From positions 53,020 to 117,019 of the forward strand of contig DASZTA010000044.1 in assembly GCA_035548415.1 (NCBI GenBank): DNA of 64,000 nt. Direction: 5' to 3'. Shown here in pieces: positions 51,201-59,449 of this stretch; positions within the stretch are counted from its first letter, which is position 1, and each line of letters begins with the position of its first letter. A program made the translations under genes and the position numbers. This DNA is from PMG-095 sp035548415. Lineage in GTDB: Bacteria > Myxococcota_A > Polyangia > Polyangiales > Polyangiaceae. Under the pieces are notes generated by a model that did no database searches, was not told the origin of the DNA, and saw only the letters and a program-made list of their open reading frames with translations.

Positions 51201-52217
51201 GACTCGAGCTACGGCTCGCAGAGCTGCAAGAAGAATTGCTCGCTGGGTGGCTTCTGTGGCGATGGCATCACCAACGGGCCCGAGGACTGCGACAACAAGG
51301 ATCAGAACGGCAAGGGCTACGGCCCGGGCTCCTGTGGGTACGATTGCAAGCCGGGGCCGTATTGCGGCGACGGCACGCGCAACGGCCCCGAGCAGTGCGA
51401 CAAGGGCGCAAAGAACGGCGTCAAGGGCTCTGGGTGCACCGCGGCCTGCGAAATCGAGCCGTATTGTGGTGATGGCCTGAAGCAAGCCAATGAGGCTTGT
51501 GACTACGGTCCCTTCGCCTCCAACGCCTACGGCGGCTGCACCAACATGTGCATGTTCGGGCCGGCATGCGGCGACGGTGCGCTCGACACGCCGTACGAAG
51601 AGTGCGACGACGGAGCGGCCGCCAACACGGGCGGCTACGACGGCTGCACCGCGAGCTGCGCGCTCGGTCCGCACTGCGGCGACGGCGTGAAAGACGCCAG
51701 CGAGGTTTGCGACAACGGCTTCAACGACGACTCGTACGCGACGCAAGCCGGCGCCTGCGCGGCCGGCTGCGTGAAGCCGCCGTACTGCGGAGACGGTGTC
51801 GCCGACGCCGGCTACGAGCTCTGCGACAACGGCGCCAAGAACGACGATGACGCCTACAACGGCTGCACCACCGAGTGTGACTACGGCCCCTACTGCGGCG
51901 ACGGCACCGTGGACGCTACCGGCAAAGAAGCCTGCGACGACGGCCTCGACAACGTGGCTTACGCCAGCAAAGCGGGCGGTTGCGGCTACGACTGCCAGCC
52001 GGCGCCGTTCTGCGGCGACGGCACGCGTAACGGCCCCGAGCAGTGCGATCTCGGCACGAAGGAGAACACGGGCGACTACGGCACCTGCAACGCCGACTGC
52101 ACGCTCGCGCCGCGCTGCGGCGACGGCGTGCGCCAGGATCCGGAGCAATGCGACGCTGGCCCGGCCGGCAACGCCACTTGTACGGCCGCCTGCCGCCGCC
52201 GTGACATCACCAAGTGA
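48234..52217 (+). CDS. Large Cys-rich repeat lipoprotein with central fibro-slime domain
   Basis: A 1,327-residue predicted lipoprotein (signal ALAVACGG, lipid Cys22), chosen start GTG 48234. By eye there are 12 units of CGxGxxxxxEECDDGNxxxxDGCxxxC before, and 12 longer variants after, a central domain at about residues 610-890. That domain has YRDFKKRSS, HFTTELRYFFQYKGGE, FRGDDDVWVFVNG and GGVHG segments, the fibro-slime/PA14-like type, likely carbohydrate binding. The units are the myxobacterial Cys-rich repeat. Two units share an exact 48-bp DNA repeat (48495-48542 and 48639-48686). It is probably a long surface adhesin. Confidence 0.85.
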   Translation: MSLFSLRSLWALCVSAALAVACGGNPEVSNNQPGTTGEGGEGATGATSSTGNTGPILNTGGMPDDSGEGGAPAIAVCGNGLLEPGEVCDDGNTTDDDGCSGDCADVDLDFDCSQIGEDCVRVVICGDGVLQGEEACDDGNTTDDDGCSGDCSMVEDGFVCVRPGAACVTRPVCGNAKRERGEECDDGNTTAQDGCDEQCQLEAGYDCPPMQSCTLRECGNGVRSQDEACDDGNKKSGDGCSDLCVVEGGFRCGAEGCQAICGDGLVRGAEKCDDKNRVSGDGCSSACLVEPFTDCGKAEPSVCKSTIACGNGELEPGEVCDPPGTNGCAAGCKSFVPDMGTPPKCGNSIIELGETCDPPKAGNGCSAKCAVENGWTCPQAGVCFRNPYCGDNVVQSAQGEGCDPPNVGKGCSAGCTVEMGWTCVGLGPSICVKPVCGNGVVEAGEECDDANDTNTKDGCQACKLASGYICPAQGKPCVTHCGDGVKSGTEECDDGNFKSGDGCNQGCKVEPGFACPTPNKACVAAKCGNKAVDSGEGCDDGNVIGGDGCGPTCQPEPTVTVGPNPTVNVFCGDGLVTGNEECDDGNNKDSDGCAHDCKIEKPGWDCQSKLTLPPSISMQVTYRDFKKRSSTGGHPDFEWDIKQRRDVPGPVCTRSSTECTVAAGTVCPANTCGHLDAEGKPAFHRNGGDAAITSSDTFSLWYRDTNPSNIAGQNGTIGIFPITSSLVLTQIGGATSEVYEYDDTAFWPLTGQGFGNDGNNKNFHFTTELRYFFQYKGGETLTFRGDDDVWVFVNGRHAVDIGGVHGAEWGRVILGDDGDGTAQDSNCSVHQGGSLPNCALETDELASNDDQRFGLVKGNVYEIVLFQAERHTTESNFRLTLAGFLAPRTFCETVCGDGNIVGDEYCDDGKNNSDTVPGACNTSCTSKNFCGDGVQQTGEACDNGTNSDLYKTAQSPADACAPDCKLPASCGDGQLQAAFEQCDRGGLNNDSSYGSQSCKKNCSLGGFCGDGITNGPEDCDNKDQNGKGYGPGSCGYDCKPGPYCGDGTRNGPEQCDKGAKNGVKGSGCTAACEIEPYCGDGLKQANEACDYGPFASNAYGGCTNMCMFGPACGDGALDTPYEECDDGAAANTGGYDGCTASCALGPHCGDGVKDASEVCDNGFNDDSYATQAGACAAGCVKPPYCGDGVADAGYELCDNGAKNDDDAYNGCTTECDYGPYCGDGTVDATGKEACDDGLDNVAYASKAGGCGYDCQPAPFCGDGTRNGPEQCDLGTKENTGDYGTCNADCTLAPRCGDGVRQDPEQCDAGPAGNATCTAACRRRDITK

Positions 52218-52232
52218 AGGAGCGCGCTCTCG

Positions 52233-53336
52233 TCAGCGTGCGACTTCCAGGGCAATCGCCAGGGCCGCCGTCATGCCCGGCGACTCGATTCCGTACAGGT
52301 TGACGAGGCCGGGCACCCCGTGCTCGGCCTCGCGCTGAATCACGAAGTCGGCGGCGGGTTCGCCCACTGCCGAGAGCTTGGGGCGTACGCCGGTGTGACC
52401 CGGCGCGAGCGCGCCTGGCGCGAGGTCCGGAAAGTACGTGCGGATCGCGGCGTAAAAGGCGTGTGCGCGGCTCTCGTCGAAGCCGTAGTCGACGCCGTCG
52501 ACCCAGTGCACGTCGGGGCCGAAGCGCGTGGCGCCGTTCAGGTCCAGCGTGACGTGCACGCCCAGGCCGCCTGGTACCGGCACCGGGTAAACCAAGTGCC
52601 TGAAGGGTGACTTACCCTGCAGGGTGAAGTAGTGACCCTTGGCGTAATGCTGTGTGGGGACGCTCGCCGTAGGAATGCCCCGAATCGACCGCGCGACGTG
52701 CGTGGCCCAAAGCCCGGCTGCGTTCACGACGCTTCTGCAGCGCAGGCTGAATGGTTCGCTGCCGCCGACTTCGAGCTGGAAGCCGCCGCTGTCGAGCACG
52801 TGGCCGCCGGTGACGGGACTGGTGGTGACGACTTGGGCGCCGCGCTGTGTGGCGTCGTGGCGCAGCGCCGCCATCAAGGCGTGCGTATCGATGATACCGG
52901 TCGAAGGCGAAAATAGGCCGTGCAGGGCGCGCACGCGGGGCTCGAGCCGCGCGATATCCGGCTCGGTGAGCCACTGCAAGTCGTGCACACCGCAAGCTCG
53001 CGCGTTGTCGGCGATGGCCTCGAGCCGCGCCACTTCTTCGGCCCGAGTTGCGACGATGAGCTTGCCCAGGCGCCTAAAAGCGACGCCGCGCTCCTGCGCA
53101 TACCGGTAAAGTGCAGCCTTGCCGGCCACGCTGAGCCGGGCCTTCAAAGAGGCTGGAGGGTAGTAGATGCCGGCGTGGATGACCTCGGAGTTGCGCGAGC
53201 TGGTATGGCTACCGCAGCGCGGCTCGGCTTCGAGCAAGGTGACTTCGCGGCCGGCGAGGGCGAGCGCACGCGCGACGGCCAAACCGATGACGCCGCCGCC
53301 GATCACGACGGCGTCGGCATCAACGTGGTCCGGCAT
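52233..53336 (-). CDS. FAD-dependent oxidoreductase (L-2-hydroxyglutarate oxidase-like)
   Basis: A 367-residue DAO-family flavoenzyme. The FAD-binding motif AVVIGGGVIGLAVARALAL is at the N-terminus; HTSSRNSEVIHAGIYYPP and KGHYFTLQG with the C-terminal LYGIESPGMTAALAIA are typical of the LhgO/YgaF group, which oxidises L-2-hydroxyglutarate to 2-oxoglutarate. The substrate assignment is from family resemblance. It is convergent with the Cys-rich lipoprotein gene. Confidence 0.82.
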   Translation of the reverse strand: MPDHVDADAVVIGGGVIGLAVARALALAGREVTLLEAEPRCGSHTSSRNSEVIHAGIYYPPASLKARLSVAGKAALYRYAQERGVAFRRLGKLIVATRAEEVARLEAIADNARACGVHDLQWLTEPDIARLEPRVRALHGLFSPSTGIIDTHALMAALRHDATQRGAQVVTTSPVTGGHVLDSGGFQLEVGGSEPFSLRCRSVVNAAGLWATHVARSIRGIPTASVPTQHYAKGHYFTLQGKSPFRHLVYPVPVPGGLGVHVTLDLNGATRFGPDVHWVDGVDYGFDESRAHAFYAAIRTYFPDLAPGALAPGHTGVRPKLSAVGEPAADFVIQREAEHGVPGLVNLYGIESPGMTAALAIALEVAR

Positions 53337-53348
53337 GCTGCACGCCGC

Positions 53349-53465
53349 TCACGGCGCGGTGGAGACGCGCATCTGGTAAACTTGGTTGGCGTTCACGTAG
53401 TACGACTGCAAAGCGTACGAATAATTGAGGAAGCCGCCGAGGATGCGCCCGAACGAGGCGACGCT
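53349..53465 (-). pseudogene. Fragment paralogous to the C-terminus of the neighbouring lipoprotein
   Basis: The minus strand encodes SFGRILGGFLNYSYALQSYY ... VYQMRVSTAP, which parallels the end of the protein from 53608 (SFGSLLGRTDQGYAASLQAYI ... AYQMKVTTELP). Only about 38 codons remain and the frame has no proper start, so this is the leftover of a tandem duplication. The stretch to 53607 holds nothing else recognised. Confidence 0.55.
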
Positions 53466-53607
53466 CGCCGACCTAGCCACCACGCCCCAAACCTGATCTT
53501 GCTCATGGTTGATCCCACGGTTCGGAAACCTTGCCGTGATGACCACTGTTAACGCCGATGGACCAGAAAGGCCAGGCTCACAAGTTGGGAGCGTGGTTAG
53601 CCGTCGT

Positions 53608-55440
53608 TCAGGGCAGCTCTGTCGTGACCTTCATTTGATAGGCGAGCGCGGTGTCGATGTAGGCCTGAAGGCTCGCCGCGTAGCCCTGGTCGGTGCGACC
53701 GAGCAGGCTGCCGAACGACACCCACGACTGGAAGGGCGCGCCGTCGTAGTATGAAATAAAGTTGCCGCCGGAGACCGCGACGCCCAGAACGTAGGTCTTG
53801 CCGGCCTTAAGCGTGAAGCTCATGGCACCGGAGCTGATGAAACCCGTGCCGCTCTGGTTGGAGATCACCTTGTCGACCCGGGCGACGAACAGCGGCCCTG
53901 TTTGCTCGTAGATGACCCAGCGCAGCTCGCGTGGCGACGCCAGAATCAAGTTGGCTTGGAGCTCGGTGACTTTGCGCGCCGAGCGCACCTGCACGATGTT
54001 GCCGATGAAACTGCCGGCGTACTCGGTGGTAGCGTCTTCTGCCACGCCGACGGTTTCGGTGGAGCTCTTGGCGCATTTCATGTCCGCCGTGCACACGCTG
54101 CTGGCGCCCGCGCAGTCGTCCGTTACCTTCGTCAGGCTGTTGCCGTCTTCGGCGCAGGTGCCGACCTGGTTGGCCAAACACGAGGTTTCTCCCGGCGAGC
54201 AGGGCAGGGGCACGCACGAGGGCTGATTGTTGTCGACGCGGCAGGTGGTGTCGGCCACGCACGTTTGAATCGGCTGCTCTCCCGGTTGCGGCCCGCCGTA
54301 GTAGTTGCAGTAATAGACGTCGCCGTTCTTGCAATAGTAGGTGTACGGCTCGCACACCTTGGGTTTGCACGACGAGCCATCGCAGTAGTTGTCGTTGCCG
54401 CAGTCCGTGCCAGTTGCGGGGATCGTGCCGTCGTCGGAGCACGTCTTGACCGTGTTGTAGTCGCAAAATACCTGGCCCGGCGTGCAATCGTTGTTGGCGC
54501 ACACGGCGTAGCTCGTGCCGGGGTATTGCAGGCAGTGGTAGTACTGCGGGTTGCACGTTTGCGACAGCGTCGCGCTCGTGCCGTTTACGTCACACTGGTA
54601 GACGTTGCCGTCTTGGCAGAAGGTGGATTGCGCTTTGCAAATCTGCTTCTTGCACGTTCCGGCCACGCAAATCTGGTTGTCTTTGACGCAATCCTCGGTG
54701 GGCGGCTTGAAGCCGCTGCCGTAGTCGTTGCAGGTCACCACGCGCGTCGAATCACAGCCGACCTTCGCCGGCTCACACACGGAGGGGACGCACGCGGCTT
54801 TGTCGCCGTCGCACACCTGACCCATCCCGCAATCCTGCAGCAGCGACGTTTCGGTGCCGCTCTGCGAGCAGAGGTACACGTCTCCGTCTTGGCACAGCTT
54901 GCTGCCGGGCATACAGGCCAACGGCTTGCATGCCCCCTGCACGCAGCCCTGCTTTTGCGCAGCGCAATCCGTACCGCCGGGCGCGGGACCCGAGCCGTCC
55001 ATCGCGCAGGTGGCGGCGACGTTGCCGTCGCACATGCCCATGCCGGGCGTGCACGCCTGGTTGCTGCAGTACGCGGCGCCGTCTTCGTCGCGGCAGAATT
55101 GACCGGTGGGGCAGCTCGCCGAAAGCGCGCTGCCGCTGCCGGTGCTGTCGCACTTCCACACCGCGCCGTCTTGGCAGAACTTGGTGTTGGGGACGCAGGC
55201 GTTGTCCACGCACGTGCCGTCCGAGCAGGTCTGTGACGGCAGGCAAGTGGAGTCGATGGTCTCCTGGGTGCCGTCCGCGCTGCAGACCTTGACGTTCAGC
55301 CCGTCGCAGCGGCGCACGTTGGCGTCGCAGATGACGTCTGGTGTTTCATCTCCAGATTTTTTCGAGGACCCACTGCAAGCAACGCTCAAAAGCGTGATGC
55401 ACAGGGCCGCCGCCAAACCACGCCCAATCAATTGTCCCAT
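53608..55440 (-). CDS. Cys-rich repeat lipoprotein
   Basis: A 610-residue predicted lipoprotein (signal ITLLSVACSGSS). By eye nine Cys-rich modules of about 45 residues follow the plan 'CxPGxxxCxxxxVxxCxxxGxxxxxxxxCxxxxxCxxGxC', for example ACMPGSKLCQDGDVYLCSQ and ICKAQSTFCQDGNVYQCDV. A separate C-terminal domain of about 150 residues has no cysteines (KVTELQANLILASPRELRW, GKTYVLGVAVSGGNFISYY). It is probably a surface protein; the C-terminal domain resembles a small beta sandwich. The adjacent fragment at 53349 is a paralogue of that domain. Confidence 0.8.
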   Translation of the reverse strand: MGQLIGRGLAAALCITLLSVACSGSSKKSGDETPDVICDANVRRCDGLNVKVCSADGTQETIDSTCLPSQTCSDGTCVDNACVPNTKFCQDGAVWKCDSTGSGSALSASCPTGQFCRDEDGAAYCSNQACTPGMGMCDGNVAATCAMDGSGPAPGGTDCAAQKQGCVQGACKPLACMPGSKLCQDGDVYLCSQSGTETSLLQDCGMGQVCDGDKAACVPSVCEPAKVGCDSTRVVTCNDYGSGFKPPTEDCVKDNQICVAGTCKKQICKAQSTFCQDGNVYQCDVNGTSATLSQTCNPQYYHCLQYPGTSYAVCANNDCTPGQVFCDYNTVKTCSDDGTIPATGTDCGNDNYCDGSSCKPKVCEPYTYYCKNGDVYYCNYYGGPQPGEQPIQTCVADTTCRVDNNQPSCVPLPCSPGETSCLANQVGTCAEDGNSLTKVTDDCAGASSVCTADMKCAKSSTETVGVAEDATTEYAGSFIGNIVQVRSARKVTELQANLILASPRELRWVIYEQTGPLFVARVDKVISNQSGTGFISSGAMSFTLKAGKTYVLGVAVSGGNFISYYDGAPFQSWVSFGSLLGRTDQGYAASLQAYIDTALAYQMKVTTELP

Positions 55441-55533
55441 CGCCTTACTCCCGTCCAGTAACTACACGCAGTGTAGTGCCCGCGACGCAGGCGAGTCGTG
55501 TCAAAAATCAACCACGCTGCGAGACGCCGTCAG

Positions 55534-56442
55534 TTACAGCAAGACGTCGAGCAGGCGATCCAGCTCGTCCCAACTCGCGTACTTCACGATGATTTCACCC
55601 TTGCCGTCGCGCTCGCGGACTTCCACCTTGGTGCCCAGGCGCTTGGTCAAACGGGTTTCCAAATCGCGCACGTTTGCAGGCTTCTCTTTGCTGCTTCCGC
55701 CCTTACCGACGCTGGTTTTGCCGTCCTTTGCGGAGCGCACCAGCGCTTCTGTCTGACGCACGCTCAGGCGGCCGCGCACAACTTTTTCGGCGAGGTCTGT
55801 TAGTTGTTTGTCGTCCGGCGCACCTAACAGCGCGCGAGCATGGCCTTCGCTCAGCTCACCCATCACCACGCGCTCACGCACGTTCGGCGGCAGGCGCAGC
55901 AGGCGCAGCGCGTTGGCGATGGTCGAGCGATCCTTGCCGACGCGCTGGGCCAGCGTGTCTTGCGTGTAGCCGTGCTCCTTGACCAGCCGATCCATGGCTT
56001 CGGCGAACTCGATGGGATCGAGATCCTCGCGCTGGATGTTCTCGATCAACGCCAGCTCGAAGGCGTCTTTCGCCGAGACGTCGCGCACGACGACCAGCAC
56101 TTGCTTCAAGTCCGCGCGCTGCGCGGCGCGCCAGCGGCGCTCACCGGCGATCAGCTCGAAGTCGTCTTGCCCGGGGCGGCGGCGCACCACCAGCGGCTCG
56201 AGCAGGCCGTGCTCACGCAAAGACGACGCCAGCTCGTCGAGCTTCTCGGAATCGAAGTGCTGACGCGGCTGGCCGCGCTGCGGCACGATCTTGTCGATCG
56301 GGCACGAGAACACGTTGCCCTCGCCGTAGCTCGGTGCCGCGCCGCCTCCCGGGGCGCGCTCCGGGCTTGCGGGCACGCGCGCCGGCAAGAGCGCGTCGAG
56401 GCCACGCCCGAGTCCGCGCATCGGCTTCTTCGGATCGTTCAC
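55534..56442 (-). CDS. parB: Chromosome partitioning protein ParB
   Basis: A 302-residue ParB. The N-terminus KKPMRGLGRGLDALLP is followed by the CTP/parS-binding domain (IVPQRGQPRQHFD, ELIAGERRWRAAQRA, ALIENIQREDLDPIEFAEA), the helix-turn-helix DKRSTIANALRLLRLP-type segment, and the C-terminal dimerisation region. The start is the GTG at 56442, overlapping the parA stop by 4 nt. No parS site was found in this window. Confidence 0.94.
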   Translation of the reverse strand: MNDPKKPMRGLGRGLDALLPARVPASPERAPGGGAAPSYGEGNVFSCPIDKIVPQRGQPRQHFDSEKLDELASSLREHGLLEPLVVRRRPGQDDFELIAGERRWRAAQRADLKQVLVVVRDVSAKDAFELALIENIQREDLDPIEFAEAMDRLVKEHGYTQDTLAQRVGKDRSTIANALRLLRLPPNVRERVVMGELSEGHARALLGAPDDKQLTDLAEKVVRGRLSVRQTEALVRSAKDGKTSVGKGGSSKEKPANVRDLETRLTKRLGTKVEVRERDGKGEIIVKYASWDELDRLLDVLL

Positions 56443-57200
56443 GCCGGGGCTCCTAGCAGCTCGTGCGCCAGGCTCAGGTAGCCTTGCGCACCCTTGCTGC
56501 CGACGTCGTAGAGCAACGCTGGCAAGCCATGCGACGGCGCCTCGGACAAGCGCACGTTGCGCGGAATGATGGAGTCGAACACGCGGAAGTGCTTGCGCAC
56601 CTCGTCGGCCACCTGATGTGCCAGGCGATTGCGCGGGTCCCACATCGTGAGCACGATGCCTTCGACCGTGAGCCCGGGATTGAGCGAGTTCTTCACGCGA
56701 TCGATCGTGGCCATCAAGTACGTGATGCCTTCGAGCGCGTAGTACTCGGGTTGTAGCGGCACGATCACGCGCTCCGCCGCGACCAGCACGTTGAGCGTGA
56801 GCACGCCCAGCGAGGGAGGGGAGTCGATGATCACGAACTCGTAATCGGCCGCGCCCTTTTGCAGCACCGAGCGCAGGTGGGTGCCGCGATCTTCGTCGAA
56901 GAGCTCGTACTCGACGGCGGTGAGATCTTGCGTCGCGGGCGCGAGATCGAGCGTCGCTTGGGGCGTCTTCTGCACGACGCCCGCGAGCGTCGAGCTGCCG
57001 ATCAGCGCGTCGTAAATCGTGCGCTCGGTGGTGCCCGGTCGCACGCCGACGCCGCTCGAAGCATTGCCCTGCGGGTCCATGTCGACGAGCAGCACGCGGC
57101 GCTCGGCCGCAGCGAGACTGGAAGCAAGATTCACCGCCGTGGTGGTCTTTCCGACGCCGCCCTTCTGGTTGGCGATGGCGATGATCAGAGGCGTACCCAT
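56439..57200 (-). CDS. parA: Chromosome partitioning ATPase ParA
   Basis: A 253-residue Walker-type ParA/Soj ATPase. The deviant Walker A is NQKGGVGKTTTAVNLA, Walker A' VLLVDMDPQGNAS and Walker B FVIIDSPPSLG. With ParB it segregates chromosome origins. The ATG at 57200 lies close to a region with no gene up to 57379, where its promoter presumably is. Confidence 0.95.
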   Translation of the reverse strand: MGTPLIIAIANQKGGVGKTTTAVNLASSLAAAERRVLLVDMDPQGNASSGVGVRPGTTERTIYDALIGSSTLAGVVQKTPQATLDLAPATQDLTAVEYELFDEDRGTHLRSVLQKGAADYEFVIIDSPPSLGVLTLNVLVAAERVIVPLQPEYYALEGITYLMATIDRVKNSLNPGLTVEGIVLTMWDPRNRLAHQVADEVRKHFRVFDSIIPRNVRLSEAPSHGLPALLYDVGSKGAQGYLSLAHELLGAPA

Positions 57201-57379
57201 GCGTGCGGGACCGTATCAGAGGGGCGCGTGGCGAGGGACGAAGGACGAATCGGAAACGGTCGGCGGCCGTGGCACTTCCTGACGCCCCTTATCGAAATGC
57301 GCGAAAGCACCGCGCATTTTTTGGACGGCGCCTGACGTTGTCCTACTGTGTGCGTAGATGTAGGTGTAAGTAGGCTTTC

Positions 57380-57577
57380 TTGGAACGACGCACCCCGCCG
57401 CAGCTTCTCAACCTTCGCAGCCGCCTGACCCGGGCGCTCCTCGTGGAGCCCCCGACCAGCGTCAGTGCCGCGCAGGAACGGATCCTCCAGCAAGGGTTCT
57501 TCGAACCGCCCCGAACGCCCACTCCCGCCCGTGTCGTCAGCCTTCGGCCCTCGCTTCCTGCCCGCACCGAACCCTGA
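57380..57577 (+). CDS. Possible small basic protein
   Basis: A 65-codon frame starting at TTG with an AAGTAGG-like ribosome site. Codon third positions are almost all G/C, which supports coding in this organism. The product (LLNLRSRLTRALLVEPPT, then a Pro/Arg-rich tail) is unrecognised. It ends 30 bp before the 58-residue gene and may be co-transcribed with it. The rest of the 57201-57607 gap is the parA promoter region. Confidence 0.4.
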   Translation: MERRTPPQLLNLRSRLTRALLVEPPTSVSAAQERILQQGFFEPPRTPTPARVVSLRPSLPARTEP

Positions 57578-57607
57578 GCCCCCGCCCAAAGGAGACTCTC
57601 GACCAAC

Positions 57608-57784
57608 ATGGCTTCGCCCAAGAACTACTCCTCTTTCGCTGACTTCGAGCGCGATCTGCTGCGTCCTGACATGCGCATCGGCTGGTCTTCGTCCGACGAG
57701 ATCGAGTCGACCGGCGCCCAAGAGCTCGACTTCGACCTCGACCCGTTCGAGGCCAAGCTCTGGGCCGCCGAGCAGGACGAATAA
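57608..57784 (+). CDS. Small acidic protein of 58 residues
   Basis: An intact small gene with AAAGGAG upstream (spacing a little long) and a strong terminator downstream. The product starts MASPKNYSSFADFERDLLRP and continues with a strongly acidic C-terminal half (DEIESTGAQELDFDLDPFEAK, in part). It resembles short conserved myxobacterial proteins without known function. It is probably expressed well, given its own terminator, and might be a small regulator or binding partner. Confidence 0.65.
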   Translation: MASPKNYSSFADFERDLLRPDMRIGWSSSDEIESTGAQELDFDLDPFEAKLWAAEQDE

Positions 57785-57816
57785 CCCCTTCACGTCCCTC
57801 TCCCGGGACGCTCTTG

Positions 57817-57854
57817 AGCCCCGTTCGGCTGCCTCCGAACGGGGCTTTTCTTTT
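57817..57854 (+). terminator. Strong intrinsic terminator
   Basis: A perfect 12-bp stem AGCCCCGTTCGG / CCGAACGGGGCT with a 6-nt loop, followed by the T-rich run TTTTCTTTT. It ends the small acidic gene and isolates the tig promoter. Confidence 0.95.
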
Positions 57855-57920
57855 GCGGGGTTTTTCGAGCATGAATCGTTGACGTTGTCGTCGCGGCATG
57901 TAAGGTCTGCCGCCGCTGTC

Positions 57921-59207
57921 ATGTCCGAGATGCAAGTCAACGTTCAGAGGCTGAGCCCGGTTTTGGTGGAGTTCGACGTCGAGGTGGGCGTCGGTAAGGT
58001 CACGACGGAGCTCGAGAAGGCGTACACGCAAGTGGCGCGTACCGCGCGCGTTCGCGGGTTTCGTCCCGGCAAGGCACCGCGCAAGGTGCTGACTCACCTC
58101 TACGGCGCTCGCATCGCGGCAGACGTCGCGCAAAAGCTCGTCGACGAGACCTTCCCGCAAGCCGTCACCGACCAGAAGCTACAGCCCGTCACGTCGCCCG
58201 CGGTCGAGGCCAAGCAGGGCGTCGAAGAGAACAAGCCCTTCTCCTACAAGGCGCGCGTCGAGGTGCTGCCCGAGATCACCGGCGTGAGCTACGAGGGCCT
58301 CGGCGCCAAGCGCCCGAAGGTCGACGTGAGCGAGGAGGCGATCACCAAGGAGCTCGACGCCGTGCGCCGCGCTCACTCCACGCTCGAGCCGCCGAAGACG
58401 CCGCGCCCGAGCGCCAACGGCGACACCGTCAGCATCGACTTCGTCGTCTCGGTCGACGGCGAAACGATCGAAGACGCCGGCGCGACCGACTTCCAGGTCG
58501 AGCTGGGTGGCGGCACGCTGCTGCCGCAGATCGAAGAAGGCGTGCTCGGCAAGAGCACGGGTGAGGCGGCCACGGCCGAGGTGCCGATGCCGGCGCAGCA
58601 CCCACACCCCAAGCTCAAGGGCAAGACCGCCAAGTTTGCGATCACCGTCAAAGACATCAAGGAGCGCGTGCTCCCGGCCGCCGACGACGAGTTCGCCAAA
58701 GACGTGGGCGAGTTCGAGACGCTCCAGGCGCTGAAGGACGACATCAAGAAGAAGCTCGAAGCGCAGGCCAAAGAGCAGAGCGACAACCAGCTCGCCGAGC
58801 AGCTGGTTTTGGAGCTGGTGAAGGCCAATCCGGTGCCGGTGCCCCCGTCGCTGGTCGAGCGCCAAATGCGCATCACCGAGCAAGAAATCCTGAATCGGGC
58901 GCGCAGCCAGGGTCAGCGCGTGACGGGCCTGGGCGATGAGCTCCGTGGCAAGTTGGTCGAAGACAGCGAGATCAAGGTGCGCGCGGGCCTGCTCATGGCC
59001 GAAATTGCCAAGAAGGAAGGCATCCAGATTGGCAACGAGGAGATCGAAAACGGCCTCAAGGAGCTGGCCGAGCAGACGGGCCAAAACCTTGCCAAGCTCC
59101 GCGTCCAGTACAAGGATCAGCAGAAGCGGGAGATGCTGATCGGCATGATCCTCGAAAACAAGGTGCTAGACATCATCGAGGCCAAGGCCAAGATCGAGGA
59201 AGGCTGA
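57921..59207 (+). CDS. tig: Trigger factor
   Basis: A 428-residue ribosome-associated chaperone and peptidyl-prolyl isomerase. The ribosome-binding loop VRGFRPGKAPRKVL carries the G-F-R-x-G-x-x-P signature; the FKBP-type domain (GDTVSIDFVVSVDGETIEDA, VELGGGTLLPQIEEGVLG) and the long C-terminal helical arms follow. The ATG at 57921 is chosen over the long upstream frame. It is the first gene of the tig-clpP-clpX-lon proteostasis cluster. Confidence 0.95.
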   Translation: MSEMQVNVQRLSPVLVEFDVEVGVGKVTTELEKAYTQVARTARVRGFRPGKAPRKVLTHLYGARIAADVAQKLVDETFPQAVTDQKLQPVTSPAVEAKQGVEENKPFSYKARVEVLPEITGVSYEGLGAKRPKVDVSEEAITKELDAVRRAHSTLEPPKTPRPSANGDTVSIDFVVSVDGETIEDAGATDFQVELGGGTLLPQIEEGVLGKSTGEAATAEVPMPAQHPHPKLKGKTAKFAITVKDIKERVLPAADDEFAKDVGEFETLQALKDDIKKKLEAQAKEQSDNQLAEQLVLELVKANPVPVPPSLVERQMRITEQEILNRARSQGQRVTGLGDELRGKLVEDSEIKVRAGLLMAEIAKKEGIQIGNEEIENGLKELAEQTGQNLAKLRVQYKDQQKREMLIGMILENKVLDIIEAKAKIEEG

Positions 59208-59280
59208 GGGTTGCTCAATGCGTCGGCCGGAAGCGTCAAACCCACGACCTTCCCGCCGACCTACCCGAACGGGGAGTTTT

Positions 59281-59304
59281 CTTTTGGGGCAGGGGCCCCA
59301 AAAG
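59281..59304. repeat. Hairpin between tig and clpP
   Basis: CTTTTGGGG (59281-59289) and CCCCAAAAG (59296-59304) form a perfect 9-bp stem in the 242-bp gap. It may be a bidirectional stop or a leader structure for clpP. The rest of the gap shows no gene. Confidence 0.5.
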
Positions 59305-59449
59305 ATGGAATACCCTTGCCAGTCTCGGCACCAGCAGATCACGATCGACAAGGAAGCCCTAGTGAACTCACCCGGCGAGGCCGGGCGCGTGACCGTGCAG
59401 CAGGTCGCGCGAGTCGCCACTCGGCCACGGGCGTAAGCGGAGCGAAAAC

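Noticed and set aside
50061..52148. A 695-codon minus-strand frame
   Set aside because: It is antisense to the Cys-rich repeat protein; the Val/Ala/Arg repeats mirror the CGDG repeats.
48234..52217. Possible CRISPR array because of regular DNA repeats
   Set aside because: The repeats are codon-periodic, diverged and translate into Cys-rich protein units; no cas genes are near. No CRISPR array was seen anywhere in the window.
55441..57607. A parS site near parAB
   Set aside because: I looked for a palindrome of the TGTTxCACGTGxAACA kind here and at other CACGTG sites in the window and found none that fits.
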